From Streptomyces nojiriensis (GTDB taxonomy: Bacteria; Actinomycetota; Actinomycetes; Streptomycetales; Streptomycetaceae), in the NCBI RefSeq assembly GCF_017639205.1, contig NZ_CP071139.1, positions 744,001 through 808,000 of the forward strand: 64,000 nt of DNA, in the 5' to 3' direction. The notes under the pieces are model-generated. The model did not search any database. It was not told the DNA's origin and saw only the letters and a list, made by a program, of their open reading frames with translations. Shown here piece by piece: positions 1-8,788 of this stretch. Position 1 is the stretch's first letter. Every line of letters begins with the position of its first letter. The position numbers and the translations under genes are program-made.

Positions 1-102
1 ATGATCGCGATCGGCACGGTGCTGGCCCTGCTGTTCGGTTTCGCCATGACCGCCTACTACGACCGCAAGGGCCTCAAGCGGCTCACGCCGCAGCCCGCCT
101 GA
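1..102 (+). CDS. C-terminal end of a membrane protein (partial)
   Basis: Frame 1 is open from the window edge to a TGA and encodes a hydrophobic stretch (IAIGTVLALLFGFAMTAYY) followed by a basic tail (DRKGLKRLTPQPA). This looks like the last transmembrane helix and cytoplasmic tail of an integral membrane protein, possibly a transporter. The real start lies outside the window, so the first ATG need not be the start codon. The gene converges on the amidohydrolase, whose stop is only a few bases away. The family cannot be named from this fragment. Confidence 0.5.
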   Translation: MIAIGTVLALLFGFAMTAYYDRKGLKRLTPQPA

Positions 103-106
103 TCCG

Positions 107-1666
107 TCAGGCGGGCCTGCCGTCGACGTACGTGGCGACGACCTCGATGGCTCCGATCCGCGAGGGGTCGACCCGCCTCGGGTCGTCGCCCAGGACGGCC
201 AGGTCGGCGCGCCGGCCCGGGGCGAGGGCGCCCGCGCTGTCGTCCCAGTGGGAGGCGTAGGCGCCCGCCACGGTGTAGGCATGGAGGGCCTCGTCCACGG
301 TGATGCCCTCGTCGGGGCCGATGAGGGCGCCGGAGGCGGAGGCCCGTTCCACCATGAACTGGACTGCCCGCAGCGGCGATCCGTCGGTGACGGGGCGGTC
401 GGAGCTGCCCACCAGGGTGACGCCGTGGTCCAGGAAGCCCCGGCCCCGGTACATCCAGGGGGCCCGGTCCGGGCCCAGCACGGCCGCGTAGTCGTCGCCG
501 AAGGAGCGCAGGAAGTGCGGCTGGACCACCGCGCTCACCCCCAGGCGGGCGAAGCGCGCCAGCTGGTCGGGCCGGATCAGGCCGGCGTGTTCGATCCGGT
601 GCCGGGCGGTGGGCCGGGGCCGCAGCCGCTGGGCCCGTTCGATGGCGTCCAGGGCCAGGTCGGCGGCGCGGTCCCCGATGGCGTGCACGGCGAGCTGCCA
701 GCCGGCCAGGTGGCCGTCGACGATGGTGTCGGAGATCCGCTCGGGGCTGTCCTGGAACTCCCCCGCGTGGTCGCTCCCTTCGTAGGGGCGCGTGAGTGCG
801 GCCGTACGGGCCATCATGCCGCCGTCGGTGTAGACCTTGAGCGCGCCGAGGGAGAGCCAGTCGTCGCCGAAGCCGGTGCGCAGTCCGAGGCCGAGGGCGC
901 GGGGGATCCCGTCCGAGGGGTGCGCGGCCACGGGCCGCAGGGTGTCGGCGGCCGCCATGAGCTGGACCCGCAGCGGCAGCCGCCCCTGGTCGCGCAGGAG
1001 TTGGTAGGCGCCGAGCTCGACCGGGCTGTGGCCCAGCAGGCCGCCGCCGATGCCCGCCTCGGCGCAGGCGGTGACCCCTTCGGCGAGGCAGGTGCGGCCG
1101 GCGTGCTCGATGGCGTCGGCGATCTCCTCCTGCGCGTAGGGCAGGCGCAGCCGGCGGGCGGCGGTCATGGCGCTCTCGGCGAGGAAGCCCTCGCCGTGGG
1201 CGAGTTCGCCGGGGAGCAGGTCGAGGACGGTGGTGTTGACGACGCAGCCGTGTCCGGAGTCGTGCAGCATGAACACCTTGCGGCCGTCGCTGACCTTGTC
1301 CAGTTCGGCGGCGGTGAGGTGCCGGCCGAGGGCCCGCTGGTCGTAGCCGCCGATGTCCACCCACGCGCCGCGCGGTTTCCGGGCGACCGCGTCTGCGACG
1401 ACGGCGAGCACGTCCTCGACGCGTTCGCAGGGCGCCACGCTGGGGGTGGTCGCCTTGAGTCCGGTCCAGGCCAGGTGCACGTGGGAGTCGATGAATCCGG
1501 GCAGCACGGTGGCGCCTTGGAGGTCGACGACCTCACGGGCGGGCAGTGCGGTGACGGCCCCGTCCAGGCCGACGATCCGGCCGTGCCAGATGCCCAGGTC
1601 GTGGGCGACGGGGTGGTCGGGGTCCATGGTGAGGAAGGTGGCGTTCGTCAGCCTGGTGCAGAGCAT
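107..1666 (-). CDS. YtcJ-like amidohydrolase (metal-dependent hydrolase)
   Basis: A 519-residue protein of the amidohydrolase superfamily, YtcJ/amidohydrolase-3 type. It has an N-terminal beta-sandwich strand region, the metal-binding HVH motif at about residues 62-64 following LPGFIDS, and later conserved elements HAIGDRA, EHAGLI and SSDRPVT typical of the TIM-barrel metal site. The substrate is probably an amide or N-formyl/acyl compound but cannot be read from sequence. It starts 12 bases after the stop of the ornithine hydroxylase and lies on the same strand, so the two are probably one transcript under iron control. Its place next to hydroxamate genes could mean a role in siderophore turnover, but that is inference. 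Confidence 0.85.
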   Translation of the reverse strand: MLCTRLTNATFLTMDPDHPVAHDLGIWHGRIVGLDGAVTALPAREVVDLQGATVLPGFIDSHVHLAWTGLKATTPSVAPCERVEDVLAVVADAVARKPRGAWVDIGGYDQRALGRHLTAAELDKVSDGRKVFMLHDSGHGCVVNTTVLDLLPGELAHGEGFLAESAMTAARRLRLPYAQEEIADAIEHAGRTCLAEGVTACAEAGIGGGLLGHSPVELGAYQLLRDQGRLPLRVQLMAAADTLRPVAAHPSDGIPRALGLGLRTGFGDDWLSLGALKVYTDGGMMARTAALTRPYEGSDHAGEFQDSPERISDTIVDGHLAGWQLAVHAIGDRAADLALDAIERAQRLRPRPTARHRIEHAGLIRPDQLARFARLGVSAVVQPHFLRSFGDDYAAVLGPDRAPWMYRGRGFLDHGVTLVGSSDRPVTDGSPLRAVQFMVERASASGALIGPDEGITVDEALHAYTVAGAYASHWDDSAGALAPGRRADLAVLGDDPRRVDPSRIGAIEVVATYVDGRPA

Positions 1667-1678
1667 GGGTGCTGGTCC

Positions 1679-3013
1679 TCAGAGGGTGGGCGCCGTACGG
1701 GAGGCCGGTACCGGTACGCGGCCGTGGGCGACGATGGACCGGAGGATCTCGCCGACCCTGACGGCGGTGTTCGACAGCAAGGAGGACGTGATGCCGTGCG
1801 TGTGCTCCGTCCCTCCCTGGAGGTAGATGCCGCAGCGCAGTTCGGGCTCGCTCTCCACACGGTAGTCGCGTGCCACGCGGACGCGGCCGAGGCCGTCGCG
1901 CCGGCAGTACTTCTCGACGTCCCCGAGCAGTCCGAGGCCGTCCGCCGAGCGGTATCCGGTCGCGTAGACCAGCGCGTCGGCCGCCAGGGCCTCCTTCTCC
2001 CCCGTGACCAGCGACTCGACGGTGACCCGTACGTGGTCGGGGGTCTCGGCGACGTCCGCGAGGCGTGACACCTTCAGGAAGCGCAGCCGCTCGGTGCCGA
2101 GGACCTTCTCCTGGTACTCCTGCCGGTAGAGGTCGTCGATGAGGTCGATGTCCACCACGGAGTAGTTGGTGTTGGCGTGGTATTCGATCAGCTTGCGCTT
2201 GATCTCCTCGGGGGCGGTGAAGTACTCGTCGACCGCCGAGGGGTCGAAGATCCGGTTGGCGAAGCCGCTGTCGTCGGCGGGGCTGTAGCCGTAGCGGGAG
2301 AAGACGGCGCACACCTCGGCCCGGGGGAAGGTGCGGTGCAGGAACGCCACGTTCTCGGCGGCGCTCTGGCCGGCGCCGACGACGATGAACCGGGAGGGGT
2401 CCGCGCCTCCCAGCGCGGCCACCCGCGTGAGGAGTTCCGAGGTGTGCCAGATCCGCTCGGTGCGGTCCACGCCTTCGGGCATCTGCGGCCGCAGGCCGGT
2501 GCCGATCACCAGGTTGCGCGCCCGGTGCACCACGAGCTCGGAGCCGGCGCGGGCGGTCACGTCCACGTACTCGATCGCCCCGTCGCGCAGGACGGGGCGT
2601 ACGGCGACGACCTCGGACCCGTAGGAGACCATGTCGTCGACCTTGGCCGCGGCCCATTCGAAGTAGTCGTGGAACTCCACGCGCAGCGGGAACAGGTTCT
2701 TGTGGTTGACGAAGTCGATCAGGCGTCCCCGGCTCTGGAGGTAGCAGAGGAAGCTGTACTCGCTCGCCGGATTGCGCAGTGTCACCAGGTCCTTGAGGAA
2801 GGACACCTGCATCGTGGCGTCGTCGATGAGCATGCCCCGGTGCCAGCCGAAGCGGGGCTGCTGCTCGAAGAAGTGGGCGGTGACCGCCTCCTGCGGTCCG
2901 ACGCCGGCGTTGTGCTCGCTGAGCGCGATCGCCATGGCCACGTTCGAGGGGCCGAAGCCGATGCCGATGAGGTCGTGGATCAGTGGCGCATCATCGGACA
3001 GATCCTGTGACAT
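1679..3013 (-). CDS. cchB: L-ornithine N5-monooxygenase (CchB-like, siderophore biosynthesis)
   Basis: A 444-residue flavin N-hydroxylase of the SidA/IucD/PvdA family. Visible motifs are the FAD-binding GIGFGPSN at about residues 17-24, the NADPH-binding VGAGQSAAE at 212-220, the substrate-loop NTNYSVVD at 281-288 and the C-terminal ATGY at 351-354. Family members hydroxylate the side-chain amine of ornithine (or lysine) using FAD, NADPH and O2, the first step to hydroxamate siderophores. The adjacent divergent formyltransferase points to N5-formyl-N5-hydroxyornithine as the product, as in coelichelin. The ATG at 3013 has a GGGAG ribosome site in front. An iron box lies about 90 bases upstream. 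The symbol is by analogy to the coelichelin gene; orthology is not proven. Confidence 0.88.
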   Translation of the reverse strand: MSQDLSDDAPLIHDLIGIGFGPSNVAMAIALSEHNAGVGPQEAVTAHFFEQQPRFGWHRGMLIDDATMQVSFLKDLVTLRNPASEYSFLCYLQSRGRLIDFVNHKNLFPLRVEFHDYFEWAAAKVDDMVSYGSEVVAVRPVLRDGAIEYVDVTARAGSELVVHRARNLVIGTGLRPQMPEGVDRTERIWHTSELLTRVAALGGADPSRFIVVGAGQSAAENVAFLHRTFPRAEVCAVFSRYGYSPADDSGFANRIFDPSAVDEYFTAPEEIKRKLIEYHANTNYSVVDIDLIDDLYRQEYQEKVLGTERLRFLKVSRLADVAETPDHVRVTVESLVTGEKEALAADALVYATGYRSADGLGLLGDVEKYCRRDGLGRVRVARDYRVESEPELRCGIYLQGGTEHTHGITSSLLSNTAVRVGEILRSIVAHGRVPVPASRTAPTL

Positions 3014-3104
3014 GTCACTCCCAAATCGTGCGGGGGGCAGCCGATCGCCATGCGTGGGGGAACCGGGGACAGGGCACGCCGAAGGAGCGGAGCCCGAGGC
3101 GAAC

Positions 3105-3123
3105 TTAGGGAAGGCTAACCTGA
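3105..3123. promoter_or_regulatory. Iron box (DmdR/IdeR-type operator)
   Basis: The 19-base stretch TTAGGGAAGGCTAACCTGA matches the actinobacterial iron-box palindrome at 16 of 19 positions. It lies in the divergent region on the side of the hydroxylase gene. Binding by an iron-loaded DtxR-family repressor (DmdR1 in Streptomyces) would shut off transcription when iron is plentiful. Confidence 0.85.
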
Positions 3124-3209
3124 CATTGAGAAGCTGTCGATGGGCAAATCAGATCGAGCCGTGATCGGCACGGGGCTGAACTCTCTTCAAATGAGGGGAT
3201 GTTGCACAG

Positions 3210-3228
3210 TTAGGTAAGGCTTGCTTTA
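3210..3228. promoter_or_regulatory. Second iron box, facing the formyltransferase gene
   Basis: TTAGGTAAGGCTTGCTTTA matches the iron-box consensus at 14 of 19 positions, with the left half (TTAGGTAAGGCT) nearly intact. It lies 39 bases before the formyltransferase start. Each divergent gene therefore has its own box, about 105 bases apart. Confidence 0.75.
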
Positions 3229-3267
3229 CTCATTTTGAAATCTGTCGCCGCTCCAAGGAGGAACCCC

Positions 3268-4212
3268 ATGCGGGTCGTCATGTTCGGCTATCAGACGTGG
3301 GGGCACCGCACCCTGCAGGCTCTGCTGGAGTCCGAACACGATGTCGTTCTGGTCGTGACGCACCCGAAGAGCGAGCACGCGTACGAGAAGATCTGGAGCG
3401 ACTCGGTCGCCGACCTCGCCGACGACCACGGCGTCCCGGTACTCATCCGCAACCGCCCCGACGACGAGGAGCTGTTCACCCGGCTGAAGGAGGCGGAACC
3501 GGACATCATCGTGGCGAACAACTGGCGCACGTGGATCCCCCCGCGCATCTTCAACCTGCCCCGCCACGGCACCCTCAACGTGCACGACTCCCTGCTGCCG
3601 AAGTACGCCGGCTTCTCGCCGCTGATCTGGGCGCTGATCAACGACGAGCCCGAAGTGGGCGTCACCGCCCACTTGATGAACGACGAGCTCGACGCGGGCG
3701 ACATCGTGGTCCAGCGCGCCGTACCGGTCGGCCCGACGGACACCGCCACCGACCTGTTCCACAAGACGGTCGACCTGATCGCGCCCGTCACCGTGGGCGC
3801 CCTGGGCCGGATCGCGGCCGGCGAGACCGACTTCACCCGCCAGGACCGGTCGCAGGCCAGCTTCTTCCACAAGCGCTCGGCCGAGGACATCCGCATCGAC
3901 TGGACCTGGCCGGCCGAGGACCTCCAGCGACTCGTCCGCGCCCAGTCGGCCCCCTATCCGGCGGCCTTCACCTTCTACCGCGGCAAGCGCCTGGAGGTAC
4001 TGGCCGCCGTCGTCTCCGAGGGCCGCTACGGGGGCACGCCCGGCCGCGTGTTCTACCGCGAGGGCGAAGGCGTCGTGATCGTGGCCGGCGCCGACGCCCG
4101 CACCGGCCGCAACCACGGCCTCGCCATCACCCGGGTCCGCACCGAGGAGGGCGAAGAGATGCCCGCCACCGACTACTTCACCACCATGGGCGGCTACCTG
4201 ACCAGCCGCTGA
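3268..4212 (+). CDS. cchA: N5-hydroxyornithine formyltransferase (CchA-like)
   Basis: A 314-residue protein of the methionyl-tRNA-formyltransferase fold: a formyltransferase domain (about 1-190) and a C-terminal OB-like domain (about 205-310). Catalytic N104, H106 and D142 are visible in LNVHDSLLPKYAG and NDELDAGDI. The usual N-terminal GTPEFA loop is replaced by GYQTWG, as in small-molecule formyltransferases rather than tRNA enzymes. It would transfer formyl from 10-formyl-tetrahydrofolate to N5-hydroxyornithine. The ATG at 3268 follows AAGGAGG at 3255-3261, so the upstream in-frame start at 3235 is unlikely. Divergent from the hydroxylase, iron-box controlled. The symbol is by analogy to coelichelin. 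Confidence 0.87.
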   Translation: MRVVMFGYQTWGHRTLQALLESEHDVVLVVTHPKSEHAYEKIWSDSVADLADDHGVPVLIRNRPDDEELFTRLKEAEPDIIVANNWRTWIPPRIFNLPRHGTLNVHDSLLPKYAGFSPLIWALINDEPEVGVTAHLMNDELDAGDIVVQRAVPVGPTDTATDLFHKTVDLIAPVTVGALGRIAAGETDFTRQDRSQASFFHKRSAEDIRIDWTWPAEDLQRLVRAQSAPYPAAFTFYRGKRLEVLAAVVSEGRYGGTPGRVFYREGEGVVIVAGADARTGRNHGLAITRVRTEEGEEMPATDYFTTMGGYLTSR

Positions 4213-4225
4213 GCCACGGCGTCGA

Positions 4226-4256
4226 CCCGGGCGCCGGGGCAGCCCCGGCGCCCGGG
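4226..4256. terminator. Strong hairpin after the formyltransferase
   Basis: Perfect 15-base arms CCCGGGCGCCGGGGC and GCCCCGGCGCCCGGG are separated by one base, starting 14 bases after the stop codon. There is no T-run, which is usual for Streptomyces terminators. It isolates the formyltransferase from the gene at 4467. Confidence 0.75.
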
Positions 4257-4466
4257 CGGCGACCTGGGCAGGGCCCGGGCACCACCCTCACGGAACTCTC
4301 GGCCGGGGCGGACGACGCCCGCCCGGTCGGTTCCGGAGCGCGATTGATCCGCCCCGGCCCGCACCATGATCAATACCGGTAGGGTGATACGGAAAGTCCC
4401 TTATGCCTTCCACCGGTTCACCGCACACGCCCCACCCCACCCCACACACCGAAGCGACGCACACCC

Positions 4467-4979
4467 GTGAACGAGACAGACCGAGCACCCATCGAGGACA
4501 CCCGCTTCGGCGCGATCACCGTCCGCCAGGACGGCCAGGAGCGGCTCGAGGTCGACGGCGAGGCGATCCCCCGCGTGATCCTCGAGCGCGACCCGGCGAC
4601 CGAGGCGGACCCGCAGATCGCCATCGGCACCCGCGACCCGGCGCACCTCACCCTGCGGGTCGACGGCGCGTCGGTCGGGCTGCTGCCGGGGAAGGGCCGC
4701 CTGAGCAGGCACTCGTACCGGGTGGACCTGACGTACGACGGAGCGGACTACCGCCTGGTCCCGGACTCCGTTCCCAGCAGTCGGCTGACCCGCGACGGCG
4801 TGCACCTGGGCGACTTCTCCTCGGACGGCGACGAGACGGTCATCGCCGAATGGCGGGAGGACCGCGAGATCCGGCCGGCCGACGCGGCGATCGGGTACGC
4901 CCTGGCCTCGGCGTTCGGCACGGGCGCCCAGCCGCTGTGGATGATGGTCGTCGACGGGGTGACCAGCGCACTCCCCTGA
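4467..4979 (+). CDS. Conserved hypothetical protein (170 aa)
   Basis: A 170-residue soluble, acidic protein with no signal peptide or membrane segment. Codon use and length are typical of a real gene. It opens with a GTG just before an acidic N-terminus (NETDRAPIEDTRFG) and has a beta-rich look (RFGAITVRQDGQERLEVDG, HSYRVDLTYDGADYRLVPD), ending in a hydrophobic stretch (PLWMMVVDGVTSALP). I do not recognise a named domain. It sits after the hairpin at 4226 and converges with the LysR gene 25 bases downstream, so it is probably transcribed alone. Confidence 0.75.
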   Translation: MNETDRAPIEDTRFGAITVRQDGQERLEVDGEAIPRVILERDPATEADPQIAIGTRDPAHLTLRVDGASVGLLPGKGRLSRHSYRVDLTYDGADYRLVPDSVPSSRLTRDGVHLGDFSSDGDETVIAEWREDREIRPADAAIGYALASAFGTGAQPLWMMVVDGVTSALP

Positions 4980-5004
4980 GGACCGCCGTGCGGGCGGGGG
5001 CCGT

Positions 5005-5964
5005 TCAGCGCGGAACCACCCAGCCCGGCGCCCAGGTCCCGGCGGCGGCCCGGCCGGCCGCCGTGGCGGCGGCCAGGTGGGCGCGGAGGGTGACCAGGGC
5101 CGGGTGGGGGTTGTCGCGGTGCCAGAGGAGCGAGTGCGGGTAGACGGGCATCGGGTCGGTCACCGGGATGCGCCGCAGACCGTGGCCGGCGGGCCAGATG
5201 AGGCGGGTGTGCTCGCCCATGAAGGTGGCCAGGGCCGGGGTGTCGGCGATGGTGTCCAGGAGCGCGTCGGACCCGAAGTTGGGGCCGGTCGCCTCGATGG
5301 TGAGGCCGAACTCGGCGACGAGGTCGTCGTAGTAGGCGCCCCACTCGGTACCGGGGACGATGCCGGGCATCCAGATCCGATGCCCGGCGAGCTGGGCGAC
5401 GGTCACCGACCGGGCGCCCGCCAGCGCGTGGGCGGGGCCGGTGAGGAGCTGGAGCGGCTCGTCGAGCACCCGGACGGACTCGATGTCCTCGGGAAGGGGC
5501 CGGCCGGGCGCGGCGACGGCGCGGAACGACGCGTCGATCGCACCGGACCGGATCGCGGCGACGGCCGTCTCGATCTCGAACAGCATCACCACGTCGAGGT
5601 CGATCTCCGGGTGGGCGCGGTGGAAGCCGCGCATCAGGCCCGCCTGGGCGCCGCGCGAAGCGATCACGTCGACGCGCAGCGGACGGCGCCCGGGGCGCAC
5701 GGAGGTGACCGCGCGCTCGGCGACGCGCAGCAGTTCGCGTGCGTGGGGCAGGAACGCCTGCCCGTCGATGGTGGGCTCGGCGCCACGGGGCGCGCGGGTG
5801 AACAGCCGCACGCCGAGGCCGCGCTCCAGCGCGGCGATGCGCTTGGAGACGGCCTGCTGGGTGATCGACAGGTCGTCGGCGGCCTTCTGGAACTGGCCCG
5901 CTTCGACGACCGCGACGAAGGTGCGTACTGCTTCGAGGTCCACGCCGATCACCTTAGTGAACAA
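5005..5964 (-). CDS. LysR-family transcriptional regulator
   Basis: A 319-residue LTTR. The N-terminal winged helix-turn-helix (about residues 9-68) shows the family pattern: FVAVVEAGQFQKAADDL, then TQQAVSKRIAALERGLGVRLF and TRAPRGAEPTIDGQAFL. A periplasmic-binding-protein-like effector domain follows (about 95-290). It is divergent from the MFS gene with about 100 bases between starts, the classical layout in which the LysR protein controls itself and its neighbour. The effector ligand is unknown. Confidence 0.9.
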   Translation of the reverse strand: MFTKVIGVDLEAVRTFVAVVEAGQFQKAADDLSITQQAVSKRIAALERGLGVRLFTRAPRGAEPTIDGQAFLPHARELLRVAERAVTSVRPGRRPLRVDVIASRGAQAGLMRGFHRAHPEIDLDVVMLFEIETAVAAIRSGAIDASFRAVAAPGRPLPEDIESVRVLDEPLQLLTGPAHALAGARSVTVAQLAGHRIWMPGIVPGTEWGAYYDDLVAEFGLTIEATGPNFGSDALLDTIADTPALATFMGEHTRLIWPAGHGLRRIPVTDPMPVYPHSLLWHRDNPHPALVTLRAHLAAATAAGRAAAGTWAPGWVVPR

Positions 5965-6072
5965 CGGATGGTTGTGGACAGCTGGTCGTGTGGTTGTTTG
6001 ACCTGCGGTTGTAGTGCTCGGTTAGCTCTCCCGGGTCAACGTTGGTTTGTCCGGGTGGGAGCGCTGAGCAGG

Positions 6073-7296
6073 ATGGGCGGGAGACCGTTGGGCCGACGGT
6101 TCGGCCGGCTGTGGGCGGCGTACGCGGTGAGCGCCTACGGGTCCGGGCTGGGATTCGGCGCGCTGCCGCTGATCGCCGTGCTGGCGTTGCACGCCGGTCC
6201 CGCCGAGGTGTCCGCGCTGTCCGCGGTGGGGCCCGCGGTGGGGGCGCTGATCGCGGTGCCGCTCGCGCCGTGGGTGGAGTTCCGGCGCAAGCGCCCCGTC
6301 ATGATCGCGATGGACCTGACACGGTTCGCGGTCATGGCGAGCATCCCGGTCGCCCACTTCTTCGGGTGGCTCGGCTTCGTCCAGCTGCTCGTGGTCTCGG
6401 CCGTGGTCGCTGCGGCCAAGATCGCCTCCAGTGCGGCCGGTGGCACCTACCTCAAGGCCGTCGTCCGGCCGGACGACCTGCTCGTGGCCAACGCGCGGTT
6501 CGAGTCCACGAACTGGAGCTCCATCGCGGTCGGGCCGCCGCTGGGCGGGGCGGCGATCGGCCTGTGGGGGCCGGTCACCACCCTGGTGGCCGACGCGCTC
6601 AGCTACCTGTTCTCCGCGCTGTGCCTCACCGCGATCCGCGACCGGGAAGAGGCGCAGCGCCCTGCCGGCCGGGGCAGGGTCCGCGCGGGCACGCTGCTCG
6701 ACGGCTGGCGACACATCATGGAGCATCCCGTGCTGCGGGCGCTCTACCTCAACAACATGCTCGTCTCCGGCCTGATCATGGCCACCGAACCGCTGCTGGC
6801 CGTGCTCCTGCTCGGCCAACTCGGTTTTCCGCCCTGGCAGTACGCCCTCGCCTTCGCCGCTCCCTGCCTCGGCGGACTCATCGGCTCGCGGCTGGCCCGC
6901 CGTGTCGTGGCCCGACACGGCCGGCACCGGGTCCTGCGGACCGCCGGCACCCTGCGCGCCGTCTGGCTGATCGGCCTGGTCCTCGTCCGGCCCGGCGTCG
7001 TCGGCCTGCTCATCGTGATGGCGGTCCAGCTGGCGATCGTCATCAACATGAGCCTGTACACCCCGGTGCTCGCCACCTACCGGCTCGAACACACCCCCGC
7101 GCATCTCGTCGCCCGCACCCTGTCGGCCTGGTCGATCGGCCAGCAGGCGTCCGTCGCCGTCCTCACCGCGCTCGCCGGTCTGCTCGCCGACGCCACCGGC
7201 CCGCGCACCGCTCTATCGGTTGCGGGACTGCTCATCCTGGTCTCCCCGCTCCTGCTTCCCGCGGCCACCCGTGCGACAGCGGACCGAACGACCTAG
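6073..7296 (+). CDS. MFS transporter (probable drug/metabolite exporter)
   Basis: About 407 residues with roughly 12 hydrophobic segments. The long cytoplasmic loop in the middle (RDREEAQRPAGRGRVRAGT) separates two six-helix halves, as in MFS permeases of the EmrB/multidrug type. The start is either ATG 6073 or the in-frame GTG 6055; neither has a strong Shine-Dalgarno. It is divergent from the LysR gene and probably under its control. The TAG stop at 7294-7296 is part of the CTAG where the next IS element begins, so the present C-terminus may have been set by that insertion, although the tail (RATADRTT) looks natural. Confidence 0.85.
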   Translation: MGGRPLGRRFGRLWAAYAVSAYGSGLGFGALPLIAVLALHAGPAEVSALSAVGPAVGALIAVPLAPWVEFRRKRPVMIAMDLTRFAVMASIPVAHFFGWLGFVQLLVVSAVVAAAKIASSAAGGTYLKAVVRPDDLLVANARFESTNWSSIAVGPPLGGAAIGLWGPVTTLVADALSYLFSALCLTAIRDREEAQRPAGRGRVRAGTLLDGWRHIMEHPVLRALYLNNMLVSGLIMATEPLLAVLLLGQLGFPPWQYALAFAAPCLGGLIGSRLARRVVARHGRHRVLRTAGTLRAVWLIGLVLVRPGVVGLLIVMAVQLAIVINMSLYTPVLATYRLEHTPAHLVARTLSAWSIGQQASVAVLTALAGLLADATGPRTALSVAGLLILVSPLLLPAATRATADRTT

Positions 7297-7402
7297 GGTC
7301 CGTCTTCAAAGTGGATACCGGGTAGCACACACCGCCACCCCCATCCCTGCGGCGAACGGCTCGACGGAGCCGCGTCAGTGCGGATGGCGATAGGGTCCGG
7401 GC

Positions 7403-7915
7403 ATGTCAGATGCGATAGCGACCGCGATCACTGCGGCGGCGGGCCTCGGTGGAGCGCTTCTCGGCTCGGTACTCCCGCAACGCTTCAACGCCCGCGAACG
7501 CGCCGCCGAGGCCGAAATCGCCGACCGGAGAAGGTCCTTCGAGGAGCGGCGAGAGGCATACACGGCCATGAACCGTGCCTCCGAGCAGTTCCACACGCTC
7601 CTCAAGGACGCCCTGCACCGCATCCGTGACGGCGACTATGCCGAGGAGGACCGCACCCGTCTTGAGGATTCCCGCAGGGAGTACCGCGACCGCTACGCGG
7701 CAGCCCAAATGATCGTCCCCTTGCGGATCATGGAGGCCTCGCGAGAACTCAACAAGGTGCTCGCTGAGGTCGACGCGGCGGCCAAGCGCATTGACCGCGG
7801 CCTCGCGCGTGACGGCGAGAGTGCAGAGCACCTACTCGTCGAGGTAAAGCAGGCGGAGCCCCGGCTGGTAGCGATGCGGACACTGATGAGGGAAGACCTG
7901 GGGATCCGGGAGTAG
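7403..7915 (+). CDS. Coiled-coil membrane-anchored hypothetical protein; IS passenger
   Basis: A 170-residue protein with a short hydrophobic N-terminus (AIATAITAAAGLGGALLGSVL, about residues 4-24). The rest is almost entirely charged helix, with runs such as ERAAEAEIADRRRSFEERR and KVLAEVDAAAKRIDRGLA predicting a coiled coil. Proteins of this look are common unnamed genes in streptomycetes. It lies inside the perfect outer repeats of the IS5-type element, tail to tail with the transposase and 16 bases from its stop, so it probably travels with it. No transposition motif is seen and the function is unknown. Confidence 0.7.
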   Translation: MSDAIATAITAAAGLGGALLGSVLPQRFNARERAAEAEIADRRRSFEERREAYTAMNRASEQFHTLLKDALHRIRDGDYAEEDRTRLEDSRREYRDRYAAAQMIVPLRIMEASRELNKVLAEVDAAAKRIDRGLARDGESAEHLLVEVKQAEPRLVAMRTLMREDLGIRE

Positions 7916-7931
7916 AGATCGTCTTCAAGGT

Positions 7932-8788
7932 TCAGATCCAGAGCAGGATTGAGGCGATGATGACGGCGGCCTGCAAGGACTCGCGGGTCTTGTCGTAGCG
8001 GGTGGCCAGGCCACGCCATTGCTTGAGGCGGTTGAAGCAGCGTTCGACGACGTTGCGGAGGCGGTAGACGGCCCTATCGAAGCCGGGCGGTCGGCCGCCG
8101 GCGGGTCCACGTCGTCGGCGGCCGGCGGCTTGGTCCCTGCGTTCGGGGATCGTGTGGGGGATGCCGCGTCTGCGCAGGTAGGTGCGGATCTTGCGAGAGC
8201 TGTACCCCTTGTCGGCGATCACGTGGTCCGGTGTGGTGCGGGGACGGCCGGGACCGGTGTGAGGGACGTGGATCTCGGACATGACCTGCTCGAACCGAGT
8301 GCAGTCGTTGGTGTTGCCGCCAGTGAGAACGAATCCGAGTGGGCGGCCGCGTCCGTCGCAGGCGAGGTGGATTTTGGTGCTCAGTCCACCACGGGATCGG
8401 CCGAGGGCATGATCACCCGCTACGTCCCCATCACCAGCCCCCTTTTGCCGCCTGCGGCATGTTGGTGGGCGCGCACGATCGTGGAGTCGACCGACACCCG
8501 CCAGTCGATGTCGCCAGCCGCGTCCTTCTCCGCCTGGATCGCCCGCAGCACGCGACCGAACGTCCCGTCCAGGGCCCACCTGCGGAAGCGCGTGTACAGC
8601 GTCTGCCACGAGCCGTAGCGCTCCGGCACGTCCCGCCAGGCCGACCCGGTCCGCAGCTTCCACACGATCCCGTTCAATACCACCCGGTCATCCATCCGAG
8701 GCCGCCCAAAACCAGCAGGCGGGAGGAGCCGGGACAGCACCTCCCACTCCACATCCGAAAGCTCATGCCGACGCACCACACACGACAT
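7932..8788 (-). CDS. IS5-family transposase, two frames joined by -1 frameshift
   Basis: ORF A runs from ATG 8788 to 8420 (122 residues: RRHELSDVEWEVLSRLLPP, WRDVPERYGSWQTLY, VDSTIVRAHQHAAGG). ORF B continues in the -1 frame to 7932 (GRSRGGLSTKIHLACDGRG, IADKGYSS, RNVVERCFNRLKQWRGLA). DDE residues are D in VDST, D in IADKGY and E in VVERCFN. The join falls at an A4G5 run, a normal slippage site in this family, so this is probably programmed frameshifting and not decay. The second IS5-type copy in this window has the same A4G5 run at the same place. Probably active or recently active. Confidence 0.85.

Noticed and set aside
248..2068. Long plus-strand open frame of 606 codons opposite the amidohydrolase and hydroxylase
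   Set aside because: It is the shadow of two clear minus-strand genes; its composition (Gly/Val/Asp/Gln-rich) is typical of antisense frames in high-GC DNA and no domain is seen.
1..7296. Full siderophore cluster
   Set aside because: No NRPS, MbtH, transporter or esterase was found; only the two tailoring genes and the amidohydrolase are present, so I do not call a cluster.
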